Shown piece after piece: positions 1 through 7,671 of a stretch of DNA of 64,000 nt (its first letter is position 1; every line of letters begins with the position of its first letter). The notes below the pieces were generated by a model. It saw only the letters and a list, made by a program, of their open reading frames with translations, was not told the origin of the DNA and searched no databases. Location of the stretch: positions 62,001-126,000 of the forward strand of contig CADAWR010000009.1 in NCBI GenBank assembly GCA_902791695.1. Direction: 5' to 3'. The translations under genes were made by a program, and so were the position numbers. Source of the stretch: an uncultured Bacteroidota bacterium (GTDB lineage Bacteria > Bacteroidota > Bacteroidia > Bacteroidales > P3).

Positions 1-1187
1 AGGGCGTCCACGTCCATCTCCGGAGTCAAATCCTTGCGGTTCTTGCTGATGATATACTCGGGGTAGGTCTTGCGCAGTTCACTGACTTTCATGCTCTTCT
101 TGGCCAAAAGCGTAAGGAAGATGGCCACACCCACCAGTGCGTCGCGACCATAATGCAGCGCTGGATAGATAACACCTCCGTTGCCCTCGCCACCAATGAC
201 AGCACCGGTCTCGCGCATCAACGTGGTGACGTTCACCTCGCCCACTGCTGCGGCGTTGTACTCGCAACCGGCATAGCGGCGTGTGACGTCACGCAGTGCA
301 CGGCTACTGCTGAGGTTGCTCACAGTGTTGCCGGGCGTGTGCTGCAGGATATAGTCGGCCACGCTGACCAGCGTGTACTCCTCGCCGAACATCTCGCCGG
401 TCTCGCACACCAGCGCCAGACGGTCAACATCGGGGTCTACCACGATGCCGAGGTCGCAGTGGTTCTCACGCACGCAGTCGCTTATCTGCGTCAAGTTCTG
501 CGGTATAGGCTCGGGGTTGTGGGCAAAATGACCCGTGGGCTCGCAGTTGAGCTCCACCACCTCCTTGACACCCAGGCGGCGCAGCAGGCGCGGGATGGCC
601 AAGCCGCCGGTCGAGTTCACAGCATCGACGGCAACCTTGAAGCCAGCCTTCTTGATAGCTTCGACGTCAACCAGTTCCAGCCCAAGCACGCGCTCTATGT
701 GGCGGTCAATCCAGTCCTCCTCGACGGTAACCTGGCCCAGGTTGTCGACCTCGGCGTAGTTCACCTCGCCGCTCTCTGCAAGGCGCAACACCTCTTTGCC
801 CTCGGCATCATTGATGAACTCACCCTTGGCATTCAGAAGCTTGAGGGCGTTCCAATGCTTGGGGTTATGGCTGGCGGTGATAATGATACCGCCGTCGCAG
901 TGTGCGTCGATGACGGTCATCTCCGTTGTCGGCGTGGTGCTCAGACCGGTCTCGAGCACATCGATGCCCATGCCCTGCAAGGTTCCTACCACGAGGCGGT
1001 CAACCATGGCGCCGCTCAGGCGTGCGTCGCGGCCCACAGCCAGACGCAGACGCTTGCCGCCATTCTGCTTCTGCAGGAAGGTGGCGAAAGCCGATGTGAA
1101 CTTCACTACATCAATGGGGGTAAGTCCCTCGCCGGCAGGGCCTCCGATGGTGCCGCGGATGCCGGAAATGCTTTTAATAAGGCTCAT
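1..1187 (-). CDS. glmM: Phosphoglucosamine mutase (partial, C-terminus outside window)
   Basis: Alpha-D-phosphohexomutase family protein that interconverts glucosamine-6-phosphate and glucosamine-1-phosphate on the way to UDP-GlcNAc. The reading frame starts MSLIKSISGIRGTIGG and contains the phosphoserine loop GIIITASHNPKHWNALK near residue 100 and the metal-binding DPDVDRLALV loop further on. About 395 residues are visible; the C-terminal domain lies beyond position 1. Start chosen at 1187 because the family N-terminus (SISGIRG) begins there. It lies 11 nt downstream of the porX stop, so it is probably cotranscribed with porX. In Bacteroidota this branch is often annotated as phosphoglucosamine mutase; a phosphomannomutase specificity cannot be excluded from sequence alone. 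Confidence 0.9.
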   Translation of the reverse strand, partial: MSLIKSISGIRGTIGGPAGEGLTPIDVVKFTSAFATFLQKQNGGKRLRLAVGRDARLSGAMVDRLVVGTLQGMGIDVLETGLSTTPTTEMTVIDAHCDGGIIITASHNPKHWNALKLLNAKGEFINDAEGKEVLRLAESGEVNYAEVDNLGQVTVEEDWIDRHIERVLGLELVDVEAIKKAGFKVAVDAVNSTGGLAIPRLLRRLGVKEVVELNCEPTGHFAHNPEPIPQNLTQISDCVRENHCDLGIVVDPDVDRLALVCETGEMFGEEYTLVSVADYILQHTPGNTVSNLSSSRALRDVTRRYAGCEYNAAAVGEVNVTTLMRETGAVIGGEGNGGVIYPALHYGRDALVGVAIFLTLLAKKSMKVSELRKTYPEYIISKNRKDLTPEMDVDA

Positions 1188-1198
1188 ATTCTTAATGT

Positions 1199-2752
1199 TT
1201 ATTGATTTTTCGGATGCATGATTATGAATGGCACAAGGGTCTCTTCCATCGAGATGCCGCCGTGCTGGAACGTTGAGGTATAATATTTTACGTATTCATT
1301 ATAATTGTTCGGATAGGCAAAGAAGTCATTCTCGTGGCAGAAAATGTACGGCGAGGTGACATGGCGGCGCGGCAGGAATATCGTCGCGGGGTCTTTCACC
1401 TCGAATACATCCTTAGGGTTATAGTCGAGCAGACGCCCCTGCTTGTAGCGCAGGTTGACGCTCACGCCGCGGTCGCCCTTCACTCGCACGGGGCGGTCGA
1501 TGCGCACCGAGCCGTGGTCGGTAGTGATAATGACGTTGACATCCTTCTCTGCAAGGGCCTGCAGCATCTCCATCAGCGGCGAATGCTCCAACCACGAGAG
1601 CGTCAGCGAGCGGTAGGCTTTCTCATCCTCAGCCAGCTCACGCACTATATCGCTGTCGGTGCGCGCATGACTCAGCATGTCTATAAAATTGTAAATGATT
1701 ACGTTCAGCGGCGATTGCATCATTTCCGGAAGGCGGTCCACCAACCGTTTGCCGTACTGCGCATTGAGCACCTTGTTGTAAGTGTGCTTGATGTTGAAGC
1801 CATGGCGGCGCAGGTTCTCGTCAAGCAACTCGTTCTCGTACTGGTTCTTGTAGCCATCCTCATCCTCATTCACCCAATACTGGGGGTATTTCCGCTCTAT
1901 CTCGCTTGGCATCAAGCCCGCGAACATAGCGTTGCGCGCAAACTGAGTGGTGGTGGGCAGTATGGTGTAGTACATGTCGTCGCGCTCCACGCGGAAATGC
2001 TGCTCCACCAGCGGCTGCACAAACTTCCACTGGTCGTAGCGGAAATTGTCGATGACTATCAGAAATGTCGGCCTGCCGCCCTTGAGCAACGGGAACAGCC
2101 TCTCCTTCAGCACGGTAGTACTCATAGTCGGCTTCTCCTGCGCACCGCTGAGCCAGTCACGGTAGTGTTCCTCATAGAAACGGCAGTACTGGCGGTTGGC
2201 GTCATCCTTTTGGGAGAGGAATATGTCATGTATCGACGGGTCGTCGGTACCAGCAAGCTCCAATTCCCAGTACACCAGCTTCTTGTACATCTCCACCCAC
2301 TCCTCGTTGCTCATCCTGCCGCCCAGCTGCATGCCAATCTCGCGGAATTGCTGCTGGTAGTTCATCGTCGAGTGCTCGCTCTGCAAGCGCCGCATCTCCG
2401 TGTGCTTCTTCACCGTCAGCAGTATCTGGCTGGGATTCACCGGCTTGATGAGGTAGTCCGATATCTTGCCGCCGAGGGCATCTTCCATGATGTGCTCCTC
2501 CTCACTCTTGGTGATCATCACCACCGGCAGCTGCGGCCAGCGCTCTTTTATAATCTTCAGCGTATCAATGCCGCTGAGACCCGGCATCTGCTCGTCGAGG
2601 AACACCAAATCCGGCACCGACGCCTCAATCTCGTCCAGCGCGTCGCGTCCCGAACATACAGGCACCACGTCGTAACCCTTCTCCTTAAGAAACAGTATAT
2701 GAGGCTTCAGCAGTTCAATCTCATCGTCGGCCCAAAGAATGGTGATGTTCAT
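1199..2752 (-). CDS. porX: PorX-type response regulator with PglZ (alkaline phosphatase superfamily) domain
   Basis: A 517-residue two-domain protein. Residues 1-120 are a CheY-like receiver with the acidic pair D9/D10, phosphoacceptor D53 (FLDEQMPG), T81 and K103 (LIKP). The rest is a PglZ/alkaline-phosphatase-superfamily domain with FLIVIDNFRYDQW, LPTTTQFARNAMFAG, NFIDMLSHARTDSD and ITTDHGSVRIDRP, which carry the expected metal and nucleophile ligands. This architecture is that of PorX, which with the PorY histidine kinase regulates type IX secretion genes in Bacteroidota. PorP/SprF- and PorE-like genes and a T9SS cargo elsewhere in the window agree with this. It is followed at once by glmM. 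An intergenic hairpin lies 80 nt upstream of its start. Confidence 0.93.
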   Translation of the reverse strand: MNITILWADDEIELLKPHILFLKEKGYDVVPVCSGRDALDEIEASVPDLVFLDEQMPGLSGIDTLKIIKERWPQLPVVMITKSEEEHIMEDALGGKISDYLIKPVNPSQILLTVKKHTEMRRLQSEHSTMNYQQQFREIGMQLGGRMSNEEWVEMYKKLVYWELELAGTDDPSIHDIFLSQKDDANRQYCRFYEEHYRDWLSGAQEKPTMSTTVLKERLFPLLKGGRPTFLIVIDNFRYDQWKFVQPLVEQHFRVERDDMYYTILPTTTQFARNAMFAGLMPSEIERKYPQYWVNEDEDGYKNQYENELLDENLRRHGFNIKHTYNKVLNAQYGKRLVDRLPEMMQSPLNVIIYNFIDMLSHARTDSDIVRELAEDEKAYRSLTLSWLEHSPLMEMLQALAEKDVNVIITTDHGSVRIDRPVRVKGDRGVSVNLRYKQGRLLDYNPKDVFEVKDPATIFLPRRHVTSPYIFCHENDFFAYPNNYNEYVKYYTSTFQHGGISMEETLVPFIIMHPKNQ

Positions 2753-2834
2753 GGTTCAATAGTTTTTTCCATTCCTTAACGCCGCTATACATATTTTATT
2801 GTGCCGCCATCCAAAAGTCTTCCCCCCGCCTCCC

Positions 2835-2919
2835 CTCCGTACCCGCTCCGTACCCCCTCCGACAAAAAACCGTTAAACAACCGGTGAACAGTCGGAGCGG
2901 GTACGGAGCGGGTACGGAG
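2835..2919. repeat. Intergenic long hairpin, copy A
   Basis: The left arm 2835-2863 and right arm 2891-2919 are 29-nt inverted repeats with one mismatch, each made of iterated CTCCGTACCCG units. The 27-nt loop carries the inner module of the other copies only on its right side (TTAAACAACCGGTGAACA), while its left side is an A-run, so this copy looks partially deleted. It lies between the GT9 gene end and the porX start. It shares its sequence with the copies near 23.4, 33.0, 45.7 and 62.5 kb. Confidence 0.9.
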
Positions 2920-2968
2920 AGAGTACAGAGAGGAATACCCCTCTATGGCTTCCTTTCAAGAGAAAAAA

Positions 2969-3952
2969 TTATTTTTCAGGAGTATGCTCAAGCAGCAGGG
3001 CTTCAACCCTGGCGAACACCTGCTCGGGCGTGATGGCCAGCAGGCAGCGGCGGTCGCCGTAGCGGCAGAGCTTGTTGCCGTAGGCTGAGCAGGGCTGGCA
3101 TGGCAGGTTGGCGCAGAGAGCATTACGGCGGTCCTGGCCGTAGCCGTAGAAGCCGAAGTCGGGATGCGTGGCCCCCCAGACGCTGACCACCGGCGTGCCC
3201 ACGGCGCTGGCGAAGTGCATGTTGGCGCTGTCCATGCTGACCATCACCGCGAGACCTCGTATAATCTTCAGCTCCTCGGCGAATGGCAGCCGTCCGGCCA
3301 CAGAGGTGACCCCAGTGTAATGGCGCGCCCATTTCTCAAGCACCGGTGCCTCGCTCTTGCTGCCGAAGAGCACCACCTCGTGTCCACGCCCGCTGAGCAT
3401 GTGCACCAGCGCCTCGGTGCGATCCAGCGGCCATATCTTGCCTTCGTGCTGGGCAAAAGGAGCAACGCCGATACGATTCGACGACGGTACGGACATTTCT
3501 CGAAACGCCTCTACAGCAGCAAATCCCGCATGGCGGAACACATCGTCGTAGCGCACATACTGCGGCTTGCGCGGCTGGCGGCGCCAATGATGCAGGAACA
3601 GCCATCGCGAGAGCTTGCCTTTACGCAAGGCGAAAATACGGTAGTGAGGGTCAAGCAGATGGCGCAAATGCAGCAGGATGACGGCGAAGCCCACACGGTT
3701 CACCTTATGCAAGTCAATAACCGTATCGGCGCCAACGGCATTCAGCGCACGGTATATCTTAATGAAACTCTGCTTCTTCTTAAGGCCGAGGTAACCGACA
3801 TTGGGCATATCCGCGAAGAGCGGCTGCAGCATCGGCGGCCCGGCTACTGTGAAACGCACGTCGGGGTTGGCATCGGCATAGGCCTTCACCACGGGCACCA
3901 TGATGGCCACGTCGCCCAGGGCCGACAGCCGTATGACCAAAACGTGCTTCAC
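2969..3952 (-). CDS. Glycosyltransferase family 9 (heptosyltransferase-like)
   Basis: A 327-residue GT-B glycosyltransferase of the ADP-heptose:LPS heptosyltransferase superfamily. The N-terminus MKHVLVIRLSALGDVAIMVP is the hallmark of this family. The C-terminal half has VSMDSANMHFASAVGTPVVSVWG, the conserved nucleotide-sugar site. A Cys-rich tail (CANLPCQPCSAYGNKLCRYGDRRC) is common in Bacteroidota members. It likely acts at the inner membrane on lipooligosaccharide or surface glycan core. The start codon is GTG at 3952, overlapping the upstream stop as GTGA, which indicates translational coupling to the DUF4254 gene. Acceptor and donor are not predictable. Confidence 0.88.
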   Translation of the reverse strand: MKHVLVIRLSALGDVAIMVPVVKAYADANPDVRFTVAGPPMLQPLFADMPNVGYLGLKKKQSFIKIYRALNAVGADTVIDLHKVNRVGFAVILLHLRHLLDPHYRIFALRKGKLSRWLFLHHWRRQPRKPQYVRYDDVFRHAGFAAVEAFREMSVPSSNRIGVAPFAQHEGKIWPLDRTEALVHMLSGRGHEVVLFGSKSEAPVLEKWARHYTGVTSVAGRLPFAEELKIIRGLAVMVSMDSANMHFASAVGTPVVSVWGATHPDFGFYGYGQDRRNALCANLPCQPCSAYGNKLCRYGDRRCLLAITPEQVFARVEALLLEHTPEK

Positions 3953-4542
3953 TTCTTGTAAAGCATCGGGTTAAGGCTGGGATCGTTGTACATCTTCATC
4001 TGGCGGTAGAGCTTCATCACGCGGCGTCCGGCGGCGAGGTCATCCAGCAGCTGGTCGATAGCGGTGGTGAGGTCGGCGCGCTGGGTGAGCAGCGTGTCGA
4101 GCTTGGCCTGGCATTTAGCGCGGTGCTCAGCGTCTCCCCTACCCGCCTCGATTGCGAAGTGGTATATCTTGAGCGCCAGTATCGACAGTCGGTCGACAGC
4201 CCATGCCGGCGTCTCGGTGTTGAGCTTGGCGTCAGCCATTGGCTTGACATCCTTGAACATAACCATATAGTGGTCATCGATACGCTCCACGAGGTCGGTG
4301 CGGTGCTGGTTCGAGCGGTCGATGCGGCGCTTGATCTGGAGGCCGTAGACGGGGTCAACATCTTCGGGACGCACCACGTCTTCAAGGTGCCACTGCACGG
4401 TATCCACCCACGATTTCTCCCACAGCAATGCCTCGAAGGTGCCTTCGGCATAGGGGTTTGCCAAAGTGGCATCTATCGAGTCAATCTTGTGATATTCCGC
4501 GACTTGCTTTTCAAACAAGCCATACATTTCCATTGCTTTCAT
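3949..4542 (-). CDS. DUF4254 domain protein
   Basis: A 197-residue, mostly alpha-helical soluble protein that matches the DUF4254 family typical of Bacteroidota: a central block around residues 60-95 with HLEDVVRPEDVDP, KRRIDRSNQHRTDLVE and the RIDDHY motif, then a leucine-rich helical C-terminus. No signal peptide or membrane segment is present. DUF4254 genes are commonly neighbours of GT9 genes, as here with a 4-nt overlap, which suggests a role tied to glycan or LOS assembly. No biochemical function is established. An internal Met at residue 5 is an alternative start. Confidence 0.8.
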   Translation of the reverse strand: MKAMEMYGLFEKQVAEYHKIDSIDATLANPYAEGTFEALLWEKSWVDTVQWHLEDVVRPEDVDPVYGLQIKRRIDRSNQHRTDLVERIDDHYMVMFKDVKPMADAKLNTETPAWAVDRLSILALKIYHFAIEAGRGDAEHRAKCQAKLDTLLTQRADLTTAIDQLLDDLAAGRRVMKLYRQMKMYNDPSLNPMLYKK

Positions 4543-4647
4543 ACCCTACATAACGCTCATATTCAATATTTATTGCCCCGGCCGGAAAAACAAAGTCAGT
4601 TCACTTAGAATCGAACGTGATATATAATGTGAATAGTGAGATTTTTT

Positions 4648-4678
4648 TTTGCCTATAATCTTATTTTTAGTATCTTTG
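4648..4678 (+). promoter_or_regulatory. Bacteroidota-type promoter
   Basis: TTTG at 4648-4651, a 19-nt spacer, and TATCTTTG at 4671-4678 exactly match the Bacteroidota -33/-7 consensus TTTG-N19-TAnnTTTG. It would drive the DUF2798-like gene and the coiled-coil gene. Confidence 0.8.
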
Positions 4679-4789
4679 CATCAGTTTATCGTATAATCTA
4701 CCAAGACGTATAATACTCTGAAATGGGGTCAGTTAGAGGTTCCAGATAAACGCTGACAATTGACTGGAATATTAACCAATAAACAGGGT

Positions 4790-4840
4790 ATGATACGCAA
4801 GAAAACGTCCATTCTTGTCGCCCTACTGGTGACATTTTAA
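4790..4840 (+). CDS. Possible 16-residue leader peptide or decayed gene start
   Basis: ATG to TAA in 17 codons, encoding two Lys/Arg-containing residues groups followed by a hydrophobic run (ILVALLV), i.e. the beginning of a signal peptide that stops abruptly. Either a translated leader ORF within the 5' leader of the next gene, or the 5' stump of a lost secreted-protein gene. The evidence is the coding pattern alone. Confidence 0.2.
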   Translation: MIRKKTSILVALLVTF

Positions 4841-4930
4841 CCGCAAAAGCAGGGTAGAGCAATCTTTCATTGGATGTTGCTTATGCTCAAAGCCAATAAA
4901 CGTAATGTATTATATTAAAAAACTAAACCT

Positions 4931-5578
4931 ATGTCACGTAATAGGATTCAGCATTTAGTCTATGCTTTGATTACAGTATTTATAACCGTTCATCTGTTTG
5001 TGCTTTACAGCCTGTATGTTATCGAAGGCGACAACCTAATGCAAGCGACCGGAACAACTTCTGTTTGGCACGCCATCGACAGTCAGGATGGTGTTTACAT
5101 GTTCGGCTGTTATCTTCCTGTATGGCTGATGATTCTCATTGAGACGGTTTGCGCCTTTGTGCTTGCTGTGGCAATGGGCAGTCCTCTGGCGTTCCGGTTG
5201 GCCAGCCGCAAGTTTGACCCACGCCGCAACCACCCGATGATATTCGAGTCGGCCATCATCACGGCCACCGTATGCCTTATGTGTCCGTCAATGAGCCTGC
5301 TGGCAGCCATCTTTTATTATCCCTACTATGCCGGGTTTGACATCATCTACTTTCTGTGCCGTTGGTTCCGTCTGGTGTGCTACAACCTGCCGTTTGCCTA
5401 TTTCTCGCAGATGTTTTTTGTCCAGCCTTTTGTACGGTTTGCCATCCGTCATCTTTTCGCCGATAATATATCACAGCGAAACGAACAGAACATCACCAAG
5501 ACCGTCAAGCCGTCAAATGAGTCGGAGGCCATTGCCGATGTAATTATCCGCGAAGACGAGATTGCCGCCACGGATTAG
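4931..5578 (+). CDS. DUF2798-like integral membrane protein
   Basis: A 215-residue protein with about four hydrophobic helices (roughly residues 10-30, 55-85, 100-130, 145-175) and a hydrophilic tail of about 40 residues. The paired pattern of a basic segment (LAFRLASRKFDP) followed by CLMCPSMSLLAAI, and later FAYFSQMFFVQPFVRFAIRHLF, resembles the two-repeat DUF2798 family of small membrane proteins of unknown function. The acidic C-terminal tail (residues 180-215) is an extra. It is preceded by a long leader and a consensus promoter. The coiled-coil gene 36 nt downstream is probably cotranscribed. Confidence 0.6.
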   Translation: MSRNRIQHLVYALITVFITVHLFVLYSLYVIEGDNLMQATGTTSVWHAIDSQDGVYMFGCYLPVWLMILIETVCAFVLAVAMGSPLAFRLASRKFDPRRNHPMIFESAIITATVCLMCPSMSLLAAIFYYPYYAGFDIIYFLCRWFRLVCYNLPFAYFSQMFFVQPFVRFAIRHLFADNISQRNEQNITKTVKPSNESEAIADVIIREDEIAATD

Positions 5579-5614
5579 GCGGCAATAATCAATTATTCAC
5601 CAAAACTTATCATT

Positions 5615-5926
5615 ATGTCAGTAACAAACTTGAACGAAATCGACAAGGCAGATGTGCTTGTAGCAGGTCTGCGGAAACACCTCAAAGAGGTACAGGAAAT
5701 CGGCATCACTACCGATGCCCTCAACCGCCTGGAAGAAGCTGCCAAAGCACTGCGGCAAAAGGATACCGAGGTTGACGAACTGCGTCGCCAGGCCACCCTA
5801 AAGGCGCACGAGAACATGGAATTGATTGCCGACCTCAAGGCACAGATGCTTACCATGCGCAAAGCCGTCAAAGCCCGCTATCCGCAATACGAGTGGATTA
5901 GGTACGGTGTGCAGGACAAGCGGTAA
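5615..5926 (+). CDS. Small coiled-coil protein of unknown function
   Basis: A 103-residue soluble protein with near-continuous predicted helix. Heptad-like spacing of hydrophobic residues runs from about residue 20 to 80 (ALNRLEEAAKALRQKDTEVD onward), followed by a basic end with KARYPQYEWIRYGVQDK. No catalytic motif, signal peptide or metal site is seen. I do not recognise a named family. It follows the DUF2798-like gene by 36 nt, and a strong terminator follows at once, so the two form a transcription unit. Confidence 0.7.
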   Translation: MSVTNLNEIDKADVLVAGLRKHLKEVQEIGITTDALNRLEEAAKALRQKDTEVDELRRQATLKAHENMELIADLKAQMLTMRKAVKARYPQYEWIRYGVQDKR

Positions 5927-5944
5927 TTCTCTCCAGCAAGGTGA

Positions 5945-5986
5945 TACGGGGCTGCAAGCATGCTCGCAGCCCCGTACTATTTTTAG
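5945..5986 (+). terminator. Rho-independent terminator
   Basis: An 11-bp perfect stem (5945-5955 with 5966-5976, TACGGGGCTGC) and a 10-nt loop, itself containing the palindrome AGCATGCT, followed by a T-rich run. It ends the 4.9-5.9 kb unit and faces the convergent sirtuin gene. Confidence 0.8.
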
Positions 5987-5991
5987 GAGAA

Positions 5992-6834
5992 TCACAAAGT
6001 GCTGATGATGGCGGAAATGTCTTCGGTGAAGGCGGCGAAGCGAGGAAGGTCTTCTATGTAAGGCTCGGGGTTGTCGCGGTTGAAACGGATGAGGGTGGTG
6101 TGTGGAAAGCGTTGTGCCATCTGCTCGAAGGGAAAACGGATGATGCCGGGAGTGTTGTAGCCGATGCCAAACTCCAACAACAACAAGTTCCCTTGCGAGG
6201 CATTTTGGACAAAATCGGTGTAGCGTCGCGCCTGCTGGTGCCAACGGATGTCCTCGACGAAGGTGTCGTCAACGCGCAGGTTCATTGCGGCGGGGCTGCC
6301 GTCGGGCATGGCGGGAATCATCTCCGTGGGAATACGGCAATCCACGATGAGCGGCAGCACCTTCATCACCCAGTCACGGTTATCAATCAGCGTCTTCGGT
6401 GTACCCGACGCTGGCTGGAACCATCGGTAATCGCCCTGCGTGGCGAAGATGCGCTCTGTAGGGAAACCCGCCAACTCGAACTGACCGTCGACGTTGGTCG
6501 TCACCACAAACGCCTCGGGGAAAAGCCGTAACAGCATCTTGTACAGTTCGGTGGACCCTGTGCGGTAGCGGCTGAACCAGATATGCTTGGCCCAATAGGC
6601 CCAGTATTCCTCTCTGGACTCGAAGGGGTGGAACGACGAGGTGTAGAGGTCGGTGAAGCCATAACGCTCAATCCACGGGGTAAACTCGCGGCGGAACTCC
6701 TCGCCAGCATAGTCGATACCCGCCGCAGTACTCAATCCACAGCCCGCCCCGATGATGATACTATCGGCCTCACCAATTGCCTGGCGGAGGAAGTCTAGTC
6801 TGTTTGCATTGCTCTCAACATCCGTATTGTTCAT
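5992..6834 (-). CDS. Atypical SIR2-family protein (sirtuin lacking the catalytic His)
   Basis: A 280-residue Rossmann-fold protein with sirtuin NAD-binding signatures: GAGCGLSTAAGIDY (residues 29-42) and TTNVDGQFELAG (112-123; N114 and D116 match the TQN-x-D motif). At the position of the catalytic HG, this protein has ATQGD (Q133). The zinc Cys pairs are absent; only two cysteines are seen, at C32 and in VDCRIP. Gln for His is reported for the class M (SirTM) ADP-ribosylating sirtuins, but neither a macrodomain nor a GcvH-like gene is next to it here. Start at 6834 chosen over upstream codons because the family homology begins there; it overlaps the HxlR gene by 20 nt. Confidence 0.8.
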   Translation of the reverse strand: MNNTDVESNANRLDFLRQAIGEADSIIIGAGCGLSTAAGIDYAGEEFRREFTPWIERYGFTDLYTSSFHPFESREEYWAYWAKHIWFSRYRTGSTELYKMLLRLFPEAFVVTTNVDGQFELAGFPTERIFATQGDYRWFQPASGTPKTLIDNRDWVMKVLPLIVDCRIPTEMIPAMPDGSPAAMNLRVDDTFVEDIRWHQQARRYTDFVQNASQGNLLLLEFGIGYNTPGIIRFPFEQMAQRFPHTTLIRFNRDNPEPYIEDLPRFAAFTEDISAIISTL

Positions 6835-7153
6835 GGTATTTCTCTCGGTCGTGGATGATGTCGTGCAGGTTGTTGTAGGCCCAATCCATGAGCTGACGCA
6901 TAACGGGGAGGAACGAACGGCCACGGTCGGTGAGGGCGTACTCCACGCGCGGCGGCATCTCGGCATAGACAGTGCGGCTCACCAGCCCGTCGGCCTCGAG
7001 GCCGCGGAGGGTCTGCGTCAGCATCTTCTGCGAGCAGTCGGGGTTCTTCTGTTCTATGTCGCGGAATCGCATTGGGCTGTCGCTGCCACCGAGGGTGTAG
7101 AGCACCGCCAGCGTCTCATTGTTTCCGGTTTTAGTAGCTGTATTTCTCGCCAC
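6815..7153 (-). pseudogene. HxlR-family winged-helix regulator, N-terminally truncated
   Basis: The region encodes most of an HxlR winged helix: LAVLYTLGG, SQKMLTQTLRGLEADGLVSR and PPRVEYALTDRGRSFLPVM. The usual first helix (CPVxxxLxxIGxKWxxL) is missing. Homology starts a few codons after the stop of the upstream PPOX gene, as if a deletion joined them. The end chosen (7153) is a GTG within the PPOX gene; an ATG at 7201 would need a 71-nt overlap, and an internal ATG at 7072 would lose more. It may still be translated by coupling, so pseudogene status is tentative. HxlR proteins often sense electrophiles or redox stress. Confidence 0.6.
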
Positions 7154-7586
7154 GGAAGCCTTCGTGCATGGTGCCGTCGAGGAGGTTGAGGTGCGCTGCA
7201 ATGGGCGGCGTGGGGTTCAGGTCGAAGTACTCGAGGTGCACGACGGGCAGGCGGAAGTAGACGAGCTGGCCATAGCTGCTGTAGAGGCGCGGCAGCACGG
7301 GGTTGTTGTCGTAGATCCAGCGTTGGGTCGGCTCCGGCACATCGAAGCTGACGCTGCCAGCGCAGCGCACGCTCACCCCCTCGTGCAGCACGAGGAACTC
7401 CACGTTTGGGTTGGCCCGAAGCTGGCCGTAGACGGCTTTCTTGGCCGATGTGGCGAAGAAGAGCGTAGTGCCTTCAGCACGCATGACTTGAAACACACGC
7501 GTCTGCGGCTTGCCGTCGGCCACGGTGGCCAGCACGCCCTCGTTGTGGTCGCGGAGGAATTGGAATGCTTGTCCGATATAATTCAT
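7131..7586 (-). CDS. Pyridoxamine 5'-phosphate oxidase-fold (PPOX) flavin-binding protein
   Basis: A 151-residue split-barrel protein: FLRDHNEGVLATVADGKPQ (residues 11-29), RVFQVM, LFFATSAKKAVYGQL and NPNVEFLVL are the standard PPOX order, and the length is typical of general-stress FMN-binding members. Substrate and cofactor (FMN or F420-like) are not predictable. Start at 7586 chosen because upstream codons are out of family. A TATTTTTG box sits 5 nt before the ATG, so the mRNA is probably leaderless. The C-terminus abuts the truncated HxlR gene; such pairs often form a regulator-target unit. Confidence 0.85.
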   Translation of the reverse strand: MNYIGQAFQFLRDHNEGVLATVADGKPQTRVFQVMRAEGTTLFFATSAKKAVYGQLRANPNVEFLVLHEGVSVRCAGSVSFDVPEPTQRWIYDNNPVLPRLYSSYGQLVYFRLPVVHLEYFDLNPTPPIAAHLNLLDGTMHEGFRGEKYSY

Positions 7587-7590
7587 GCTG

Positions 7591-7598
7591 CAAAAATA
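7591..7598 (-). promoter_or_regulatory. Promoter -7 box for the PPOX gene
   Basis: TATTTTTG on the minus strand, matching TAnnTTTG, only 5 nt upstream of the ATG. No clear -33 TTTG. Suggests a leaderless or near-leaderless transcript. Confidence 0.5.
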
Positions 7599-7671
7599 CA
7601 ACTTTTTCCGAGAACGGGCGGAACATTTTTTTGTCCCGCCCGTCGTGCTTATGATGGTGAAGAAAGTTTTC

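Larger units (their letters stand above)
4543..4930. other. Intergenic region with a promoter and about 240-nt leader
   Basis: A 388-nt stretch without a full gene, more AT-rich than its neighbours. It holds a consensus promoter at 4648-4678, then about 245 nt of predicted untranslated leader before the ATG at 4931. Within the leader a 16-codon ORF (4790-4840) reads like a truncated signal peptide (MIRKKTSILVALLVTF), and CAATAAAC occurs twice (about 4778 and 4892). I see no convincing riboswitch class. The leader may be the remnant of a deleted secreted-protein gene. Confidence 0.5.

Noticed and set aside
7154-7201. Using the ATG at 7201 as the start of the HxlR gene
   Set aside because: It would place 23 codons inside the PPOX coding sequence with no HxlR similarity; the homology starts after position 7130.
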